Assembly (NCBI GenBank): GCA_017311315.1
Contig: CM029610.1
Coordinates: 40,006,870-40,070,869, forward strand
Origin: Dendrocalamus latiflorus
Taxonomy: Eukaryota > Streptophyta > Magnoliopsida > Poales > Poaceae
Length of the DNA: 64,000 nt
Reading direction: 5' to 3'
Made by a program: the position numbers and the translations under genes. Positions 33,798 through 46,121 of the stretch are shown here, one piece after another. The notes below the pieces were generated by a model. The model saw only the letters and a list, made by a program, of their open reading frames with translations, was not told the origin of the DNA and ran no database searches. Every line of letters begins with the position of its first letter. Position 1 is the first letter of the stretch.

Positions 33798-36700
33798 TAT
33801 AACAGCACAGGCTTTTATTAAAATAAAAATAAATAAAATTAATTAATTAAAATAATAATTTAAATTAAATAAGTATTTTGTTGAATAAATTTTATTTTTG
33901 GATTTGCCCAGAATTTCTGTTTTTGAAAAAGCTGGATTTAAAAAGTATTTTATGTAAAACCTAAAAATATTATTAAACAAAGTGATATTTTAATTTTCTA
34001 TAAAAATCAAACTTTAAATTAATTATTTGGATTTATTTGGCCTTTATTTGGTTTCCTGGTTTTTCTGGAGTTTAAAATTGTATTTTGGAAAATAAAAGTA
34101 TTTTATGTATAAAATTATAGCACCAACATTAGTTGGAAATATTTTTATTAAGTCCAAAATGTTCCCAAGAACTTCTGTGAATTTTTCTGGAATTTTTGGA
34201 GTTTTTTTCATATTTTTCTGAGGCTTATTTAATTTTCTAGGGTTTCTGTAAAATCCAAAATCAGAAATAAAAATTAAAACCTCTCCCTTCCCCTCCGGCC
34301 GCCACGTGGACGGCCAGATTGCGCCCACGTCACCCGCCGGATCCCGCCTACTCCCCTCTCCATCCCGGCCGCTCTCTCCCCTCTTCCACCACCAAGCGGG
34401 CCCGGCCCGTCAGCCTCCATCCGCTCTCCTTCCGCGCCAGCCATCCGATCCGCACCACGCCGCCCTCTCGCTCTCATCTGCCGTCCGCCCCCTCCCTTGC
34501 GCCAGCCGCCCGATCCCCTTCTCTTCCCCGTGGCAAGATCTCCGCCGCCCGCGCCTCCCCTTCCCTCTCTCTCTCTCTGCGCCCCGTGGCCCACCTGTCA
34601 TCCCTTCCCCGCCTCCTCCTTCCTCCACCGCGCGTCGCCCGCAACCGCCGCCCACTCTCCGTCGTGCGTCGCACGCACCACGCCCACCTTCCCCTCTCCT
34701 CACGCCCGTCGCCCCACTCCCCACTTCCCCTATCTCCCCGTAACCGCCGCCATGGCCGCGCCTCTCCGGCGAGGAATTCTCGGCCACTCCTTCCTCCCCG
34801 ACCCCTATAAAAGGGACCCCGAGTGCCACCTCTCCTCGCTCCACCTCCCTCTCCACTCCCCTCTCCCTCCCGGCCGCTCCACCGCCGCCGCGCCGAAGCC
34901 CGGGCGCCTCCGCCGCTCTTAGCTTGCCGCCGACCATCTCCCGCGCCCGCCGAGCTCTACGACAAAGTGAGCCGCTTCCCCTGCGCCTCCTCTCCCTCCT
35001 GCGCCACTCACCGCCGGCGAGCTTGCAAAACCCGAGCGCCACCCCGGCCGGCCACGCCCGTGCGCCGTGCCCCCGTGGCAGCCCAAGTGGCGCCCGATGG
35101 CCGCCACGTCGGCGCTGTCCCGCTCCGTCGGCGCCACGCAAGCCGCCTCCCCTACCCGTGCCACCTCGGACCCACCCCCGGTCCATGGGCTCGGTCCACA
35201 TGAACTAGGGCCCACCTATCAGTGGGTTCACCCCTGGGCTGACGCCAGCTGACGCCATAAATTTGATTTTCTTTTAGGAAAATAATTCCATTAATTCTTG
35301 CTGACGTCATAAATCCAATTTCCTTTAGAAAAATAATTCTAAAAATTTAGATTTTTCTTTTTCCTTGATTTCAAATTTCCCGAAGCCCGATCTTCTTCGT
35401 CCTAACTCCGATTGAACCCATTCAAATTTCTAAATTCATCAAAAACTCCCCTCTATCCATTTCTGACCTCAATTCAAATTTTTGAAGTCAATTTGAATTG
35501 ATTTTGAATCTATTTGAATTTGATGGGTTATTTTTACGTGTAGACTTCGACGATTCGGGAAAATTCTTCGATGAAGATTCAAACAAAGTTGAAGATCAAG
35601 GCAAGTCACACTCCTTGATCATGCTGATCCCAGTTTTCAAAATAAAACTATGTTATTTTAAATTATTCTGCATGCATATTTTTATTCAACGTATTTCAAT
35701 TCAGTTTTAAATTTAGTTATTGCCCACTTGTTAATTCCTCCATTGATATTGAATTTCTCGATACCTTGTCACCCTAAAATCAAACTCTAGTTGATACACT
35801 AGTGTTGTCTAAAGCATTTAAATTAAATGCTTAGACCTGCTTAGTCATAATATTCGTTTTGGGATATCTTTCACATAAAATGATGAGCTTTTCACATGAA
35901 ATGATAAGTTTCCTAAATATACTCTTGACTTTGGTGAGTCAAGGGGGTTTATGAAATATTTTAAAAACGAAATATATAAACTGGTTTAGACTTAGGCAAT
36001 TGGTTAGATTGGTGGGTGCATGCATGCCCTGTTGGTCGGAGCCGTAGGGTTGACTGTCGTGCACAGGGTATGTGGTTGGGCCTAAGTCAATTAAGGACCG
36101 GTATGTGAGCTACTGTTGCAAAGCCCTATCGTACTACCACATGGCTGGTATGGGACAGTCCTGGCTGAATAATTTGCGAAGTTCCAACCTGAGTCAAGTT
36201 GTAGATTGAAAGTGAGTGTGGTTGGTGCCATGAGAAGTCTCACTTGGGCGAGCGTGGTTAAGCCATGTGAAGTCTCGCTTAGGCTCAAGAGGGGGTCCCG
36301 GTCTGGTGGATTCCTTACTGGGGTGAAACCTTATAGTTGGCTTGGCCAAGTTGAAGGCTTTGCATTGTAAAGGTCTTATCACAACTCCTCGCCGAACACC
36401 TAAGAAAGTGTGTAATCGCGTGGCAATATGGGATGATCGTGTCTTGTGGGTAAAGATGTACAACCTCTGTAGAGTGTATAATCTATCCTGGATAGCCGTG
36501 CCCACGGTCATGGACATGTTGAGTAAAAAAATTTCATGGATTAGACTTTGTTTTTTTCAAAAAATGTTTTTGAAAATCTTGCGGATGGATGGAATCCGTG
36601 AGAGATTGAAACCTGATGGATGGATGGAATCCATCAGAGTTGCGCAGTGAAAGTGTGTGGATGGATGGAATCCATACGTAAACTTTTGAAAAAGATGGTC

Positions 36701-37249
36701 TGGGCGGGATGCCCGTGGATAGGTTGGTGTTTGGTCGGAGCCTGCACTAACGGTATTATTTTCGATTACAAGTATTGTTTGTACTTACTGTATTAAATCC
36801 AGCAATTTCAATCTATCTACTGTATTTCATTAAATATTGTTTTATGCAAACTAACCCTATAAGCCTTCCATTGAAGCCTTTATCATTATGTTGCATTTCT
36901 CCGTGTGATTTGCGGAGTACAAGTTTGTACTCACCTTGCTATCTCCATATAGAGGAAGATGCCTTCGACAACGGGGAAGATCAGGACGAGTAGGCCGCGT
37001 CTTACTGTCGTTTGCCTGTGGGCAGGCTTGGGCTTCGCTTTTATCAGTTTGCTTCTGCAGTTATTTGCTTTATTAATCTTTGCCAATGGGCGTTGATGTA
37101 AGACTTGGCCATAAGGACGTACTCTTTATTTAATATATTAAATCATTTGTGCTTGGTATTTATCTTTGTTGTTACCATGTGCACTAGCTGATCCTGGACT
37201 AGTGTGATTTACACAGAAGATCCAGGAGTCGTTACTCCGGGTTCCGACA
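33798..37249 (+). repeat. Probable 3.45-kb solo LTR of a Ty3-type element
   Basis: The block starts TATAACAGCACAGG (probably a mutated TGTAACAGC) and ends GGGTTCCGACA. Five-base repeats aaggt flank it at 33793-33797 and 37250-37254. Inside are an AT-rich start, a 1-kb CT-rich region with a TATA box (34806-34812), and a 3' half. The word ATCAAGGCAAGTCACAC (35598) has a close counterpart, on the other strand, at about 57.1 kb in the 55711-58922 element. No primer site or interior follows. The large Pro/Arg frames at 34.3-35.2 kb are composition artefacts. Confidence 0.55.
34806..34812 (+). promoter_or_regulatory. TATA box inside the solo LTR
   Basis: TATAAAA sits in a GC-rich setting, followed by a CT-rich leader. 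This is the expected place for U3 promoter DNA. Confidence 0.4.
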
Positions 37250-37254
37250 AAGGT

Positions 37255-38658
37255 GAATCTAGTAAAAAGAACCAAAATAACAACGTTGAAGCAACCACGA
37301 CATGACAGCCCGAAAAATTCAAAAATGCATAAATTTTTTTTATATAATCTCTCGAATTGCTATCTTCTTTCTGCACAAATCCTAAAAATCATCTAATTTC
37401 CTCAATTTCTTTCCCTTCTCTCTTGGATGATTTCTAGCCTGGGCCATAACCATTTTCCCCTTCTTTCTTTCTTTCTCCCTTCTTTCTTTTTTGGGCCGTA
37501 GCCCATCTCTTTTCTCCTTTTTCCCCCTCGGCTGGCCCATCTCCCAACCCGCTCCTGCATCACCCTGCTCACCTAGTCAGCATCGAAGCCGTTGTTTCGC
37601 CACCTCTGCCACCTCGCTAGCCACGTATCTCGGCCCCGTCGCACCCTCGCGCTATAACTCCACACAAAGACTTCCGCACTACCACACGCCAGCTTGCACC
37701 ACAAGACGTGCACTCGTCCACGACGACACCCACATGCCAACTCTGCCCTTTGTCGCACCCTTTGCGCCACCACCTTTGAACGTCTAGAAAGCAAAGTGGC
37801 AGTAGCAGCTAGCTCTCTTCCTTCCCCTTCACTCCCAAAAGCTAACCATACTGTCGCCAAAATCGTCATTGCCTCCAAATCCAGGGGAACCGTCCTCATT
37901 TTCTGCTATCATCGAGTAAAACCACAAAAATTCCAACTCTCTCTTGCCTCTTCCTCAAAATTGAGCTAGATATTGTGTTCCCCTCTTCTTACGATCATAG
38001 TAGTGCCCTCGCCTTGACGGAAGACCACCAGAACCAGAGACATCATTAGAGCTCATCGCGCAGTCGGCCACATCGCCCCTGCCGTCTCCTTCCCTCGCCG
38101 TCCACGTTTTCGTAACGTGAAACCCCTCCTTCTCCGGTCATCGCCCCCTCCGTAAGTTGCGATGTCGTCCTTCACCCCATCGCCATAGCCGCTAGCCTTC
38201 CTTGTAACACCCCAGACCAAGCTATCCCCACCGAAGGACTCCCATTGCCCACCTCGTGCTCACACGCCTACTGTTCACACTAGAGACCACCGGAGCTCAT
38301 CGCCGATGAGTTTTCCCCTTTTTACGGCCGCCGCCCTTGTCTTACTCTTTCTGACCGCCATAATCACAAACTGTGTTCATGATGCTTGAGAACATGTCGT
38401 GCGTGTCGTCATGATGCTTCTGACCAAGCCGTGCGCATATGGTCGAGCCAAACCACCTCGCACCACCGAGTCAAACTAAACATGAACCAGTTTTAGACTG
38501 AATCCAATCCAAATAACGAAATGGTGACGGCGAAACCGCTTCGTTTATTTATTCAGAGGAAACCATAAACTATAACGAAAAAGGAATGACCCTATTTACT
38601 TGGGTGATCCACTACAGTGATAAATACACATGCTTCCCATTTGGATTTTATAGTATTA
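37255..38658. other. Unassigned non-coding stretch
   Basis: An LTR-like word TGACAGCCCG occurs at about 37302 and a TGTAACACCCC word at about 38.2 kb, but I can pair neither with a second copy. No supported gene. Confidence 0.3.
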
Positions 38659-38690
38659 CTAGTAGTGTGCCCGTGCTAACGCTACGGTAA
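38659..38690 (-). terminator. Helitron 3' terminal hairpin and CTAG end
   Basis: The stem is CCGT...ACGG plus GC/GC with a GTTA loop. The CTAG occupies 38659-38662, with host A before it on the plus strand. Confidence 0.55.
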
Positions 38691-39077
38691 AATACAAAAC
38701 AAGATAAAATTTGTAAAAAATAAAACGAACAATCAGATTCATTAAGAGCAAACCATTGTAAAGTGTCTGCTCATGTTGATTTTCATTTTTTCATATCTGC
38801 CTAGAGAAATTAAAAGTTTGAACAAATATTTAGTTTTTCAAAATAATTTTTTTACTCCTTTTGATCTGGGAATAAAGGTAAGGTGTCATAGATGTATCAC
38901 GTATAACACTTTTCTCGTTATCGCTTTAAGCACATATCTCTTTCTTATTTTTCCTATGTCATACTCTTTCTTTTGAAAAGACATTTTATTCAGCTGTTAC
39001 TATTCAGTTTTAGCAAAAAAATTGAAGAAACATAATCTTAAAACTATGGACTACTAAATACTAAAATAATTATGTAC

Positions 39078-39308
39078 CTGCTTCCTAATAAATGGAGGCA
39101 AAAATTCAAATAGTGCAGAAGCCCAAGGTGAAAGATGTGAAAGGATGTTCTCAACGGAAACACCTTTATCATGTAGCCCATGGAATTCCTAGAAGAATTA
39201 GCTCAGTTCAGTAAAGCTTTGAATGGAAAACATGAGTCCCTCAGGTACTGATATTGACCTGAAGCAAAGCATATAGTTCAGGAATACTCTCAACAAGGCC
39301 CTCAAGAG
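39078..39308 (-). pseudogene. Captured PFP (PPi-dependent phosphofructokinase) fragment, two exons
   Basis: Exon 39308-39259 reads EGLVESIPELYALLQ and ends at a GT donor. Exon 39188-39078 (37 codons) reads EFHGLHDKGVSVENILSHL and then SPWASALFEFLPPFIRKQ, with AG and GT at its borders. Joined, these match the mid-region of plant PFP subunits, just after the substrate-binding part. PFP interconverts fructose-6-P and fructose-1,6-bisphosphate using pyrophosphate. Nothing else of the roughly 60-kDa enzyme is here, so it is a fragment. I do not assign alpha versus beta subunit with confidence. Confidence 0.75.
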
Positions 39309-39495
39309 TCAAGAATTAGAACAACACCATGATATTTATTTGCACAAGATAATATGACCATCAGGAAAAATGCAACTGCATGATATTTATGTGCACAACG
39401 TAACATGAATACCAACAGTAAAGAAAAGCAGGATGGCTAACCAGGTCAATACAACATGCAATTTACTATTATAAAAAAGTGAGTTGGTGGTCATA

Positions 39496-39512
39496 TGCCC
39501 ATACGTTGCAAC
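39496..39512 (-). repeat. Second Helitron-type hairpin, degraded
   Basis: The minus strand reads CCGTTGCAACGTATGG followed by GCATATGACC, but a CTAG end is missing. It separates the PFP exons from the callose synthase exons, which suggests two nested Helitrons. Confidence 0.4.
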
Positions 39513-39559
39513 GGAAAATAAATACAATGCAAACAGCACATCTCTAATGACTATAGTCT

Positions 39560-41845
39560 ATGGAAAAGTAGTAGACATATTTTCCCCAGTCACAATACTA
39601 ACATTTCCAGCAAGCAACCCATGTAGCTCATATGCCATCTGAACACATTGGAAGATATTGATATATTATTGCAATGAGCTTTGCTACTTGATATGATAAT
39701 TAAGAAAGTACAAGTTACATTGTGAAAGATGTAGCAAAGACTCTAGTATAAATCGGATGTTTGCTGCTTCACCCCAGATGAGAAGATATAGACCTAGATA
39801 CAAAATCTTTCGATGCTGCACTTCCTGTGGCTGTGCACCTGTTGGATTTCTGCAGTTGCAAAATCATCAGCACAATGTACATAGAGAGAACAATAGGCTT
39901 TTTTCAGAAAATAAGATAAGGATTTTATACCTCAAACTATGTTTGAGTAACAAAAATTTGCAATGTTTGCGCGACAAAAATTTGCATCACTTCCTATAAT
40001 TGCTGAATAGTTTAGTTATCACCACATCGATAACTCGGTCATCAAGCTGTTTTAGGGGTGAAAGAAATCCTTCAGTCAATTAAGAGGCAATGATGAACAA
40101 AAAATAAAAAGGAGTGAATGAGAAATGAAGGATGAAATAGTATTATTTAGCTAAGCACTTGAGAGACATGCATACAGTCAGATTAATCAATCTAGTTTCA
40201 TGATGATGATCTTCGCCATGCGATGGAACATGGAAGACAATAAAGTCAGCTGTCATTTTGCAACGGAAAATAAAATTTATGAGTAAATATTATATTGCAG
40301 TTATATATTGTTGCTCAAAAGAAAGATATTTGTTTATGCTTGACTATATAACCTACCTCTAATATAACATACGACTAAATGTATGACCTGAATAGCTCAA
40401 TTAACCAAACACATGAATCTAAAATCTTTTTCATAGAGCCCGTCTTTGGCATAACCACACAAACAACATGGATCAAGAACAGATCTAACGCGCCAAAACA
40501 AGAAAACTAACTGATAAGGGCAAAGAAACTCACGTCATAGTTACAACTTGAAGGACATCCTCCCTCCAAGATAAAATGCACTGAAGTACCAGCTATCTTG
40601 CAAGAATAGCATATAATGGAAAATTACAAACGGACAAAAGAGGTCATATTAATGGTAAAGCTTGAAAAAGCAAGAGAATAGTGTTGACAAGAATCCATAC
40701 ATTCTCCCCTTTCTTCCAATGACTCAAGTCCATTTCCAGTTGATCTCTATTTTTTTAGCATGGAGCAAATCGGTAAAATTGAATCATTTGAAAAAAGAAG
40801 TCGAGTAAATATATGACTACCTCATTTTACCTCTAACAAACAGGAATGTGTGTAAATGATAAAATATGCTATCGCGGGAAACTGATCTATTGAGTCGAAT
40901 CATGACGATGTTATAAGCTCAAATCAGTTTATCTCATTCTCATTGCCCCCCCCCCCAAAATGAAAAATGTTAAATGTGCCTTGCAGGTACACACATACAG
41001 TTTGGTTGTGAATTAACATACAGTAATTAGAACGCAGCACATCATCTGAAAAAAGAAAGAAAGAAGAACGCAGCACACCATTCTATTACTGGAACAATGT
41101 GCTTTATCTACCACGTAGTATTAGTAAACTCAGCTTGCATGCTTGATCACATTCCAATTTGGTCATTAGATTAAGTTAAATTTATCCAGTTTGACCATCA
41201 GCTAGCTGTTATCAAATTATCACCCAAGCAAAACTGTAGTATTGAATTAAAAAATCTAATGAGCTTAGTGTTCATATAAAAATCATGTAAACTGCAAGAT
41301 AGCACAAACCAAAAGTAGGCAGACAATACAAACCAAAAGTAGGCAGACACCATGACGCTTAAACTGCATTTGATAACATTGGACCACTCCTGTATACATT
41401 GACAAATAAATTAAGCTAATGATTATCTTTATATTAGCTCGGTTACCAGCATGTTACTTGAATTCTCTTAGACTTAATAACCAAACAAAACTTATTACTT
41501 ATCCTCCAAGCAATGAAAGCTAATACAACATTAATTTCAGTGTTTTTTTCTGGGAGGGGGGTACAAAGTTATTAGGAACCATGCAGGCCATATAAAAAGC
41601 CACTGGCAAGTCAAAAACAGCAAGCACACATGTGTGAATTGAGAAGTATCAAAGTAACAAATGGAAACACAACGTACCCTAGCTAGATCATGCAAACAAT
41701 AAATATGGAGGGGGATAGAGTGAGATGTGTCCCACATTCTCAAGGCATTGGAGTAGAGCCGTCTAGAACTGCCAGACGCCACAACCGATGGAGTTCTGGT
41801 CCAGCCGGTGTGCCTTCTCAAACGTCACATCTCAAGAGGGAAAGA
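39560..41845 (-). pseudogene. Captured N-terminal part of a callose synthase gene
   Basis: Four collinear pieces are visible. (1) 41845-41722 reads VTFEKAHRLDQNSIGCGVWQF, then a stop where the family has Lys, then TALLQCLE. (2) About 40060-40010 reads LDDRVIDVVITKLFS after an AG acceptor. (3) About 39850-39720 reads KILYLGLYLLIWGEAANIRF. (4) 39638-39560 reads MAYELHGLLAGNVSIVTGEN after a CAG acceptor. This is the order in glucan synthase-like callose synthases, before the membrane and catalytic parts. Those parts are missing. At least one nonsense change is present, so it is dead as a gene. Confidence 0.75.
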
Positions 41846-43936
41846 AAAGTATCAACTCAGACATTTAGTATTAAATAAGAAAGATATTTCATCAGAAAAG
41901 TTAAACCTTGTGCAGGCTTACTTATAGCAAGATCATCAACCACAGGCTGGCTGTTATCAATATGTACTGAAAACATTGACAGAGCCAGTGGGAACACCTC
42001 TCAAAACTTAGTGTGTAATCCTACAACTGCATGAGACCACATGAGACCCAGGCTGATTAGGTACAACTACATAAATTTAGGCAAACATGTAGCTAAGAGC
42101 ACATGGGAAACAGATGGTTCACCACTCACAAGCACAGCATATTCAGTACAACAATGCTGACAGGTAAAAAATGTTTGAGCCAATTGCCAAATCAAAGCCT
42201 ACCCATACCTATGCTAGAATATCAGACACAAGTGTTCCATAAATAGCAAAATATAAATCGTTAGCAGTTAATAGTTCTAGTATAAATTGCAATGAAAAGA
42301 CCAACATATTACCATCTGATCCTGTTGATAATTCTAAATTAGTATATGTATCTAGGGGTACTCCAGTTCCTTCCTAGTTTTATGATAAAAAAAAGGAGAA
42401 TAAAAGAATATATTTAGCTAAACATAGCAGAAATGCAATTGATCTTACACAAAGTGCAACAACATGTCAGACTTTACAGGAAATACCAGCTATTTCTTCC
42501 AAAGAAATGTCAGACTGATCAGCTAACCTGAGTTAATCTACCGATAAAGCTAGTTAACTAATTAGAATGAGCTTACAAAGCAAATTTATAGCAGCGGCAA
42601 AAGGCTGACCTGATATTAGACTTTTCAGGCTTGTTGTCATTATCTACTGAGCATTTGACAGAGAGAGCTGACAAGAACACCCATAAATTATATCATAAAT
42701 CTTGCTATTGCATGAGATCCAGGCCAATGAAGTCCTGCATAAATTTAGGTAAATAGCCATAAACACGAGGAAAACAGATGGCTCACCACTCGCAAGCAAA
42801 ATATGTTCGGCACAACAAATTAACATGAAAAAATTATTTGGCCCATAGCCAAATCATAGCCTGCCTACACTTATGCAGCCAAATCATAGCCTGCCTACAC
42901 TTATGCCTGAATATCAAGGACCCATATGTTTCATAAATGACAAAATATAAACAGCTAGCACATACAATTTTAGTCTAAGGTTTAAACTACCGTGGGGAGA
43001 TCAATAGACAGACATATCATTATTTAGTCCTTTTGATAATTCCAAATCAGTAGATGTGTCTACACATGTACATACTCAACTTTCTTCCTAGTTTCATGAT
43101 AAAAAAGGAGAAATTTTGCAAATAGACAGAATGTAAATAAGAGAACTCTCGATCTCAATCCTTCAATCACATAACTCACTTTTTACCTTGAAGCAGTCAC
43201 CACTCACCACATCAAATGTCCTAGCATCAAACCCTGAATCTTCATCAAGGAGTACAACAAGTGAACAACACAGGTGAAGGCAGGTGCCAACTTGAATGAT
43301 TTCCAGATGTGTTGCAAGTCAACAAAGTAAAATTATCAAAGGATAGACAAGATTCCTAATGGTTTCTGTACATCTACAATCAATGGTTCCTTTTATTCAT
43401 CTAGCCAATGAACAGTTGTTTAGACAGCAGCTAATTGACTTCGTGTGGTCCAAGAACCCAAAAGATTACATGTTTACTTCTTATCCTTTTTGTTTATCTA
43501 TAACATAATGTCCATTACAGTACACGATATCAGCATACATGAATCCACCATACAAAATACTCAGCTTGCAGGTCTCTAATTCTGAATTTGAGACAAGCAA
43601 TAGCCAAGCAAAAAGTTCCATTCAGCTGACCATCCACAAAAGGCTGAAGCTTATGTGAAACAGAATGGTTCACCACCAGTAAAACCCAAGTCCATTCTGT
43701 AAAGCACAACTGCCCTGGTTATAACCTTTTTAAGATTTCACAAAATAACAGATGATTAAAATCAGGATTTCAATAAGACCAAATAAGTTGTCATGATATG
43801 CAACACAGATGACACTGCTAGAAAAGATGCATATTTTGTGTTGTTACTACAACAATTCTAGTGATCACCTTATACCTGAAAATGTTTCATAAAACAAAAA
43901 GGTGAATGAAGCCACATCTTTAGCGGTGTATAGATC

Positions 43937-44206
43937 AGAGTGCTACTTGCCCCTTCCTTGATTATATCTAGGATCAACTCCCTGAAATGTGCCATGCAAA
44001 GTGGCGAATCAATGCATTGTTTCTTTCTTGTACATCATCATAGTGCTATCAGGGGATTAAGTGACAAAATATTACCCTTTTTCACTACCAGATGATATTT
44101 CATTCCGTAGAAGATCGCCAGCACTCAAATGAGCAAATCCAAAATTCGAAGCAATCCTACTACACTGTGTTCCTTTCCCACTCCCAGGCCCCCCTATACA
44201 CAGGAT
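43937..44206 (-). pseudogene. Captured UMP/CMP-type nucleoside monophosphate kinase fragment
   Basis: Exon 44206-44076 (131 bp, GT donor after GG) encodes ILCIGGPGSGKGTQC, a complete P-loop, then FGFAHLSAGDLLRNEI. The next exon from 43981 gives ELILDIIKEGA and then loses similarity. Adenylate and UMP-CMP kinases share this order; the GGPGSGKGTQC spelling favours the UMP-CMP group. The lid and NMP-binding second half are missing within several kb. I read it as a fragment rather than a gene. Confidence 0.65.
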
Positions 44207-44994
44207 CTTGATTAGTCATGTGAACATGCGAACCACATGACTAAATCCAACTTGAAATTACACTGATTATCACTGGAAGGGATCCTCAATTACTCCATGA
44301 AAACTGTGCATGGGTTTTTTTATGCATTTTACAGTAGGATACACTGAATTGCCTGAACCACTGGTGTTGAATAGGTTTCACAACCATATAATAAAATAAA
44401 CGTGCAGCATGCATGCTGGAATATCACAGGGCCCGTGCAGTACTTGTTTCAATTAAGGGCTACATCAGTTTAGGTCTACCCACAACCCAAATTCAATTGA
44501 TCTAGTTCTTGTGTCCGAAGCATCTGATGTCCTATTCATAATGGCCATTCTATAAGTTTCAACAACTCTGGGGGAGAAAGATGCACTGCTAAGCCTAGCA
44601 TCACAATATTCAGAACATGCATATGCTGCCCTTCCAATTCCCCATATACGCACAAGACGGTCATGACTCGTGCAAACTATTCTTTAGATCGCGACACTAC
44701 AGATCAACAGACAACAGCATCCTGGGTATGTTTATGCCGGAAAATACCACAATACCAAGGCAATTCAGTGTTGTGGCAGTCTAAAGGCTGATTAGGAGAG
44801 CACACATAAACCAAACCTAAGACCTGACCATAATGCTGCAGTGAACTCTTATGGATCCTAGAAAGTTCATGGCCTACAACAAATCCCATCAAACTACCAA
44901 GGAAGAATCAAACAGTACGAGCACAAACCGAACGGAGATTCCATCTCCCCAATCGAACCCAGGCCGACGGCTCGACATCCACCGGAGGCGGCGC

Positions 44995-45322
44995 TCACAG
45001 GAACTTCCTGTACGGCCTGCCAGCGTCCTCATCCTGCATATGCTGCAGCCAGACAAACACAGACATGAACGCACACAAAATTCCCTTAGGATCTGGATAA
45101 GAGGGTAATTAGCGAAAAGTTCTTCGAGGAATCGAGGAAACGCGTGCTTACGAATTCGCGGACGATGCCCTTGTAGACCAGGATGGGGACGGCGAGGCCG
45201 AAGAGGCCGACGACGGTGAGGCTGAAATACAAAACAACGATGGGCACGCCGGTGAGGACTGTGGGCGGCGGTGACTTGGAAGTGGGAGCGGCGCTGCGAG
45301 GCGACGTGGCGTAGCTCACCAG
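44995..45322 (-). pseudogene. Small single-pass membrane protein gene, start codon lost
   Basis: Two exons (45322-45152 and 45042-44995) with a 109-bp GT-AG intron make a 72-residue frame. It has a Ser/Pro-rich N-terminus, one hydrophobic helix VPIVVLYFSLTVVGLFGLAV and a polar tail DEDAGRPYRKFL. The natural start position appears to be CTG at 45322 followed by GTGAGC. No in-frame ATG is close by. The open frame does continue upstream through the tandem repeats, which may be chance in GC-rich DNA. I do not recognise the family. It could be a captured copy or a real gene with a distant start. Confidence 0.45.
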
Positions 45323-45341
45323 ATCTGGCCGGATCCACCCT

Positions 45342-45965
45342 ATATGAGCGGCGGCGTTGCAGGGGGCGTAGCGCGGGGGGTTGATGCGGCTGTGGCGGGG
45401 GAGGGACGGTGGGAGGGGGAGAGACGGGGGGTGGGGAGAGTGGCGGCGCGGAGGAAGGGGAGAGCAGCGGATATGAGCGGCGGCGTTGTAGGGGGCGTAG
45501 CGCGGGGGGCTGATGCGACTGCGGTGGGGGAGGGACGGTGAGAGGGGGAAAGACGGGGGGAGGGGAGGGTGGCGGCGCAGATGAAGGGGAGAGCAGCGGC
45601 GCCGATCGGGACGGTGGGAGGGGGAGACGAATCCGAGAGGAGACATGGCGTGGAGCGGCGGCGCGGAGAACGGGGGAGAGGAATCAGTGGGGAGGAGGCG
45701 CGGCTCGGCGCGGAGGAAGGGAGAGCAGCGTCGCCGATCGGGACGGTGGGAGGGGGAGACATGGCGTGGAGCGGCGGCGCGGAGAACGGGGGAGAGGAAT
45801 CGGTGGGGAGGAGGCGCGGTTCGGCGCGGAGGAAGGGGAGAGCAGCGTCGCCGATCGGGACGATGGGAGGGGGAGACATGGCGTGGAGCGGCGCGGAGAA
45901 CTGTGGCGAGGAGGCGTGGTGCGGGATGGAGGAAGGGAGAGCAGCGGCGCCGATCGGAGGAAGAG
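45342..45965. repeat. GC-rich tandem repeats upstream of the small membrane-protein gene
   Basis: A 128-bp unit starting ATATGAGCGGCGG occurs at 45342 and again at 45470. A related unit starting CGCCGATCGG begins near 45599, 45733, 45848 and 45950, at spacings of roughly 134, 115 and 102 bp. The units share GGACGGTGGGAGGGGGAGA. Every frame is open here because of composition. Confidence 0.8.
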
Positions 45966-46121
45966 GATGAGTGAGCGGAGTGTCGGCGCAAAGAACGCGA
46001 GGAAAACAGGGGAGAGAAACGTGGGGAGGAGGAGGCCCACACGTAGGCGAGCGCGCGTCTGTGAAGGGGTGTTGGGGAGAACGAACGGATCTGTGCATGA
46101 TCCAAATGATTTTGGCCTTAG

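Larger units (their letters stand above)
38659..45341 (-). mobile_element. Helitron-like block with several captured gene fragments
   Basis: On the minus strand the left edge reads CCGTAGCGTTAGCACGG, a short hairpin, then 8 bases, then CTAG followed by T. That is the standard Helitron 3' end inserted between A and T. A second, degraded hairpin of the same type lies at about 39496-39512. Four different host-gene pieces follow, all in the same orientation with intact splice borders. Rep/helicase coding is absent. I could not locate the 5' TC end, so the right limit is only the last captured fragment and could be wrong. Confidence 0.5.

Noticed and set aside
34306..35252. Long Pro/Arg/Ser-rich frames on both strands
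   Set aside because: CT-rich promoter part of a probable LTR; no conserved protein features.
37302..38560. Additional LTR starting TGACAGCCCG
   Set aside because: No second copy, TSD, primer site or polypurine run could be found.
44465..44690. Minus-strand frame with HDRLVRIWGIGRAAY, WD-repeat-like
   Set aside because: The single short match to a WD40 blade is not enough; could be another captured exon, but I cannot support a family.
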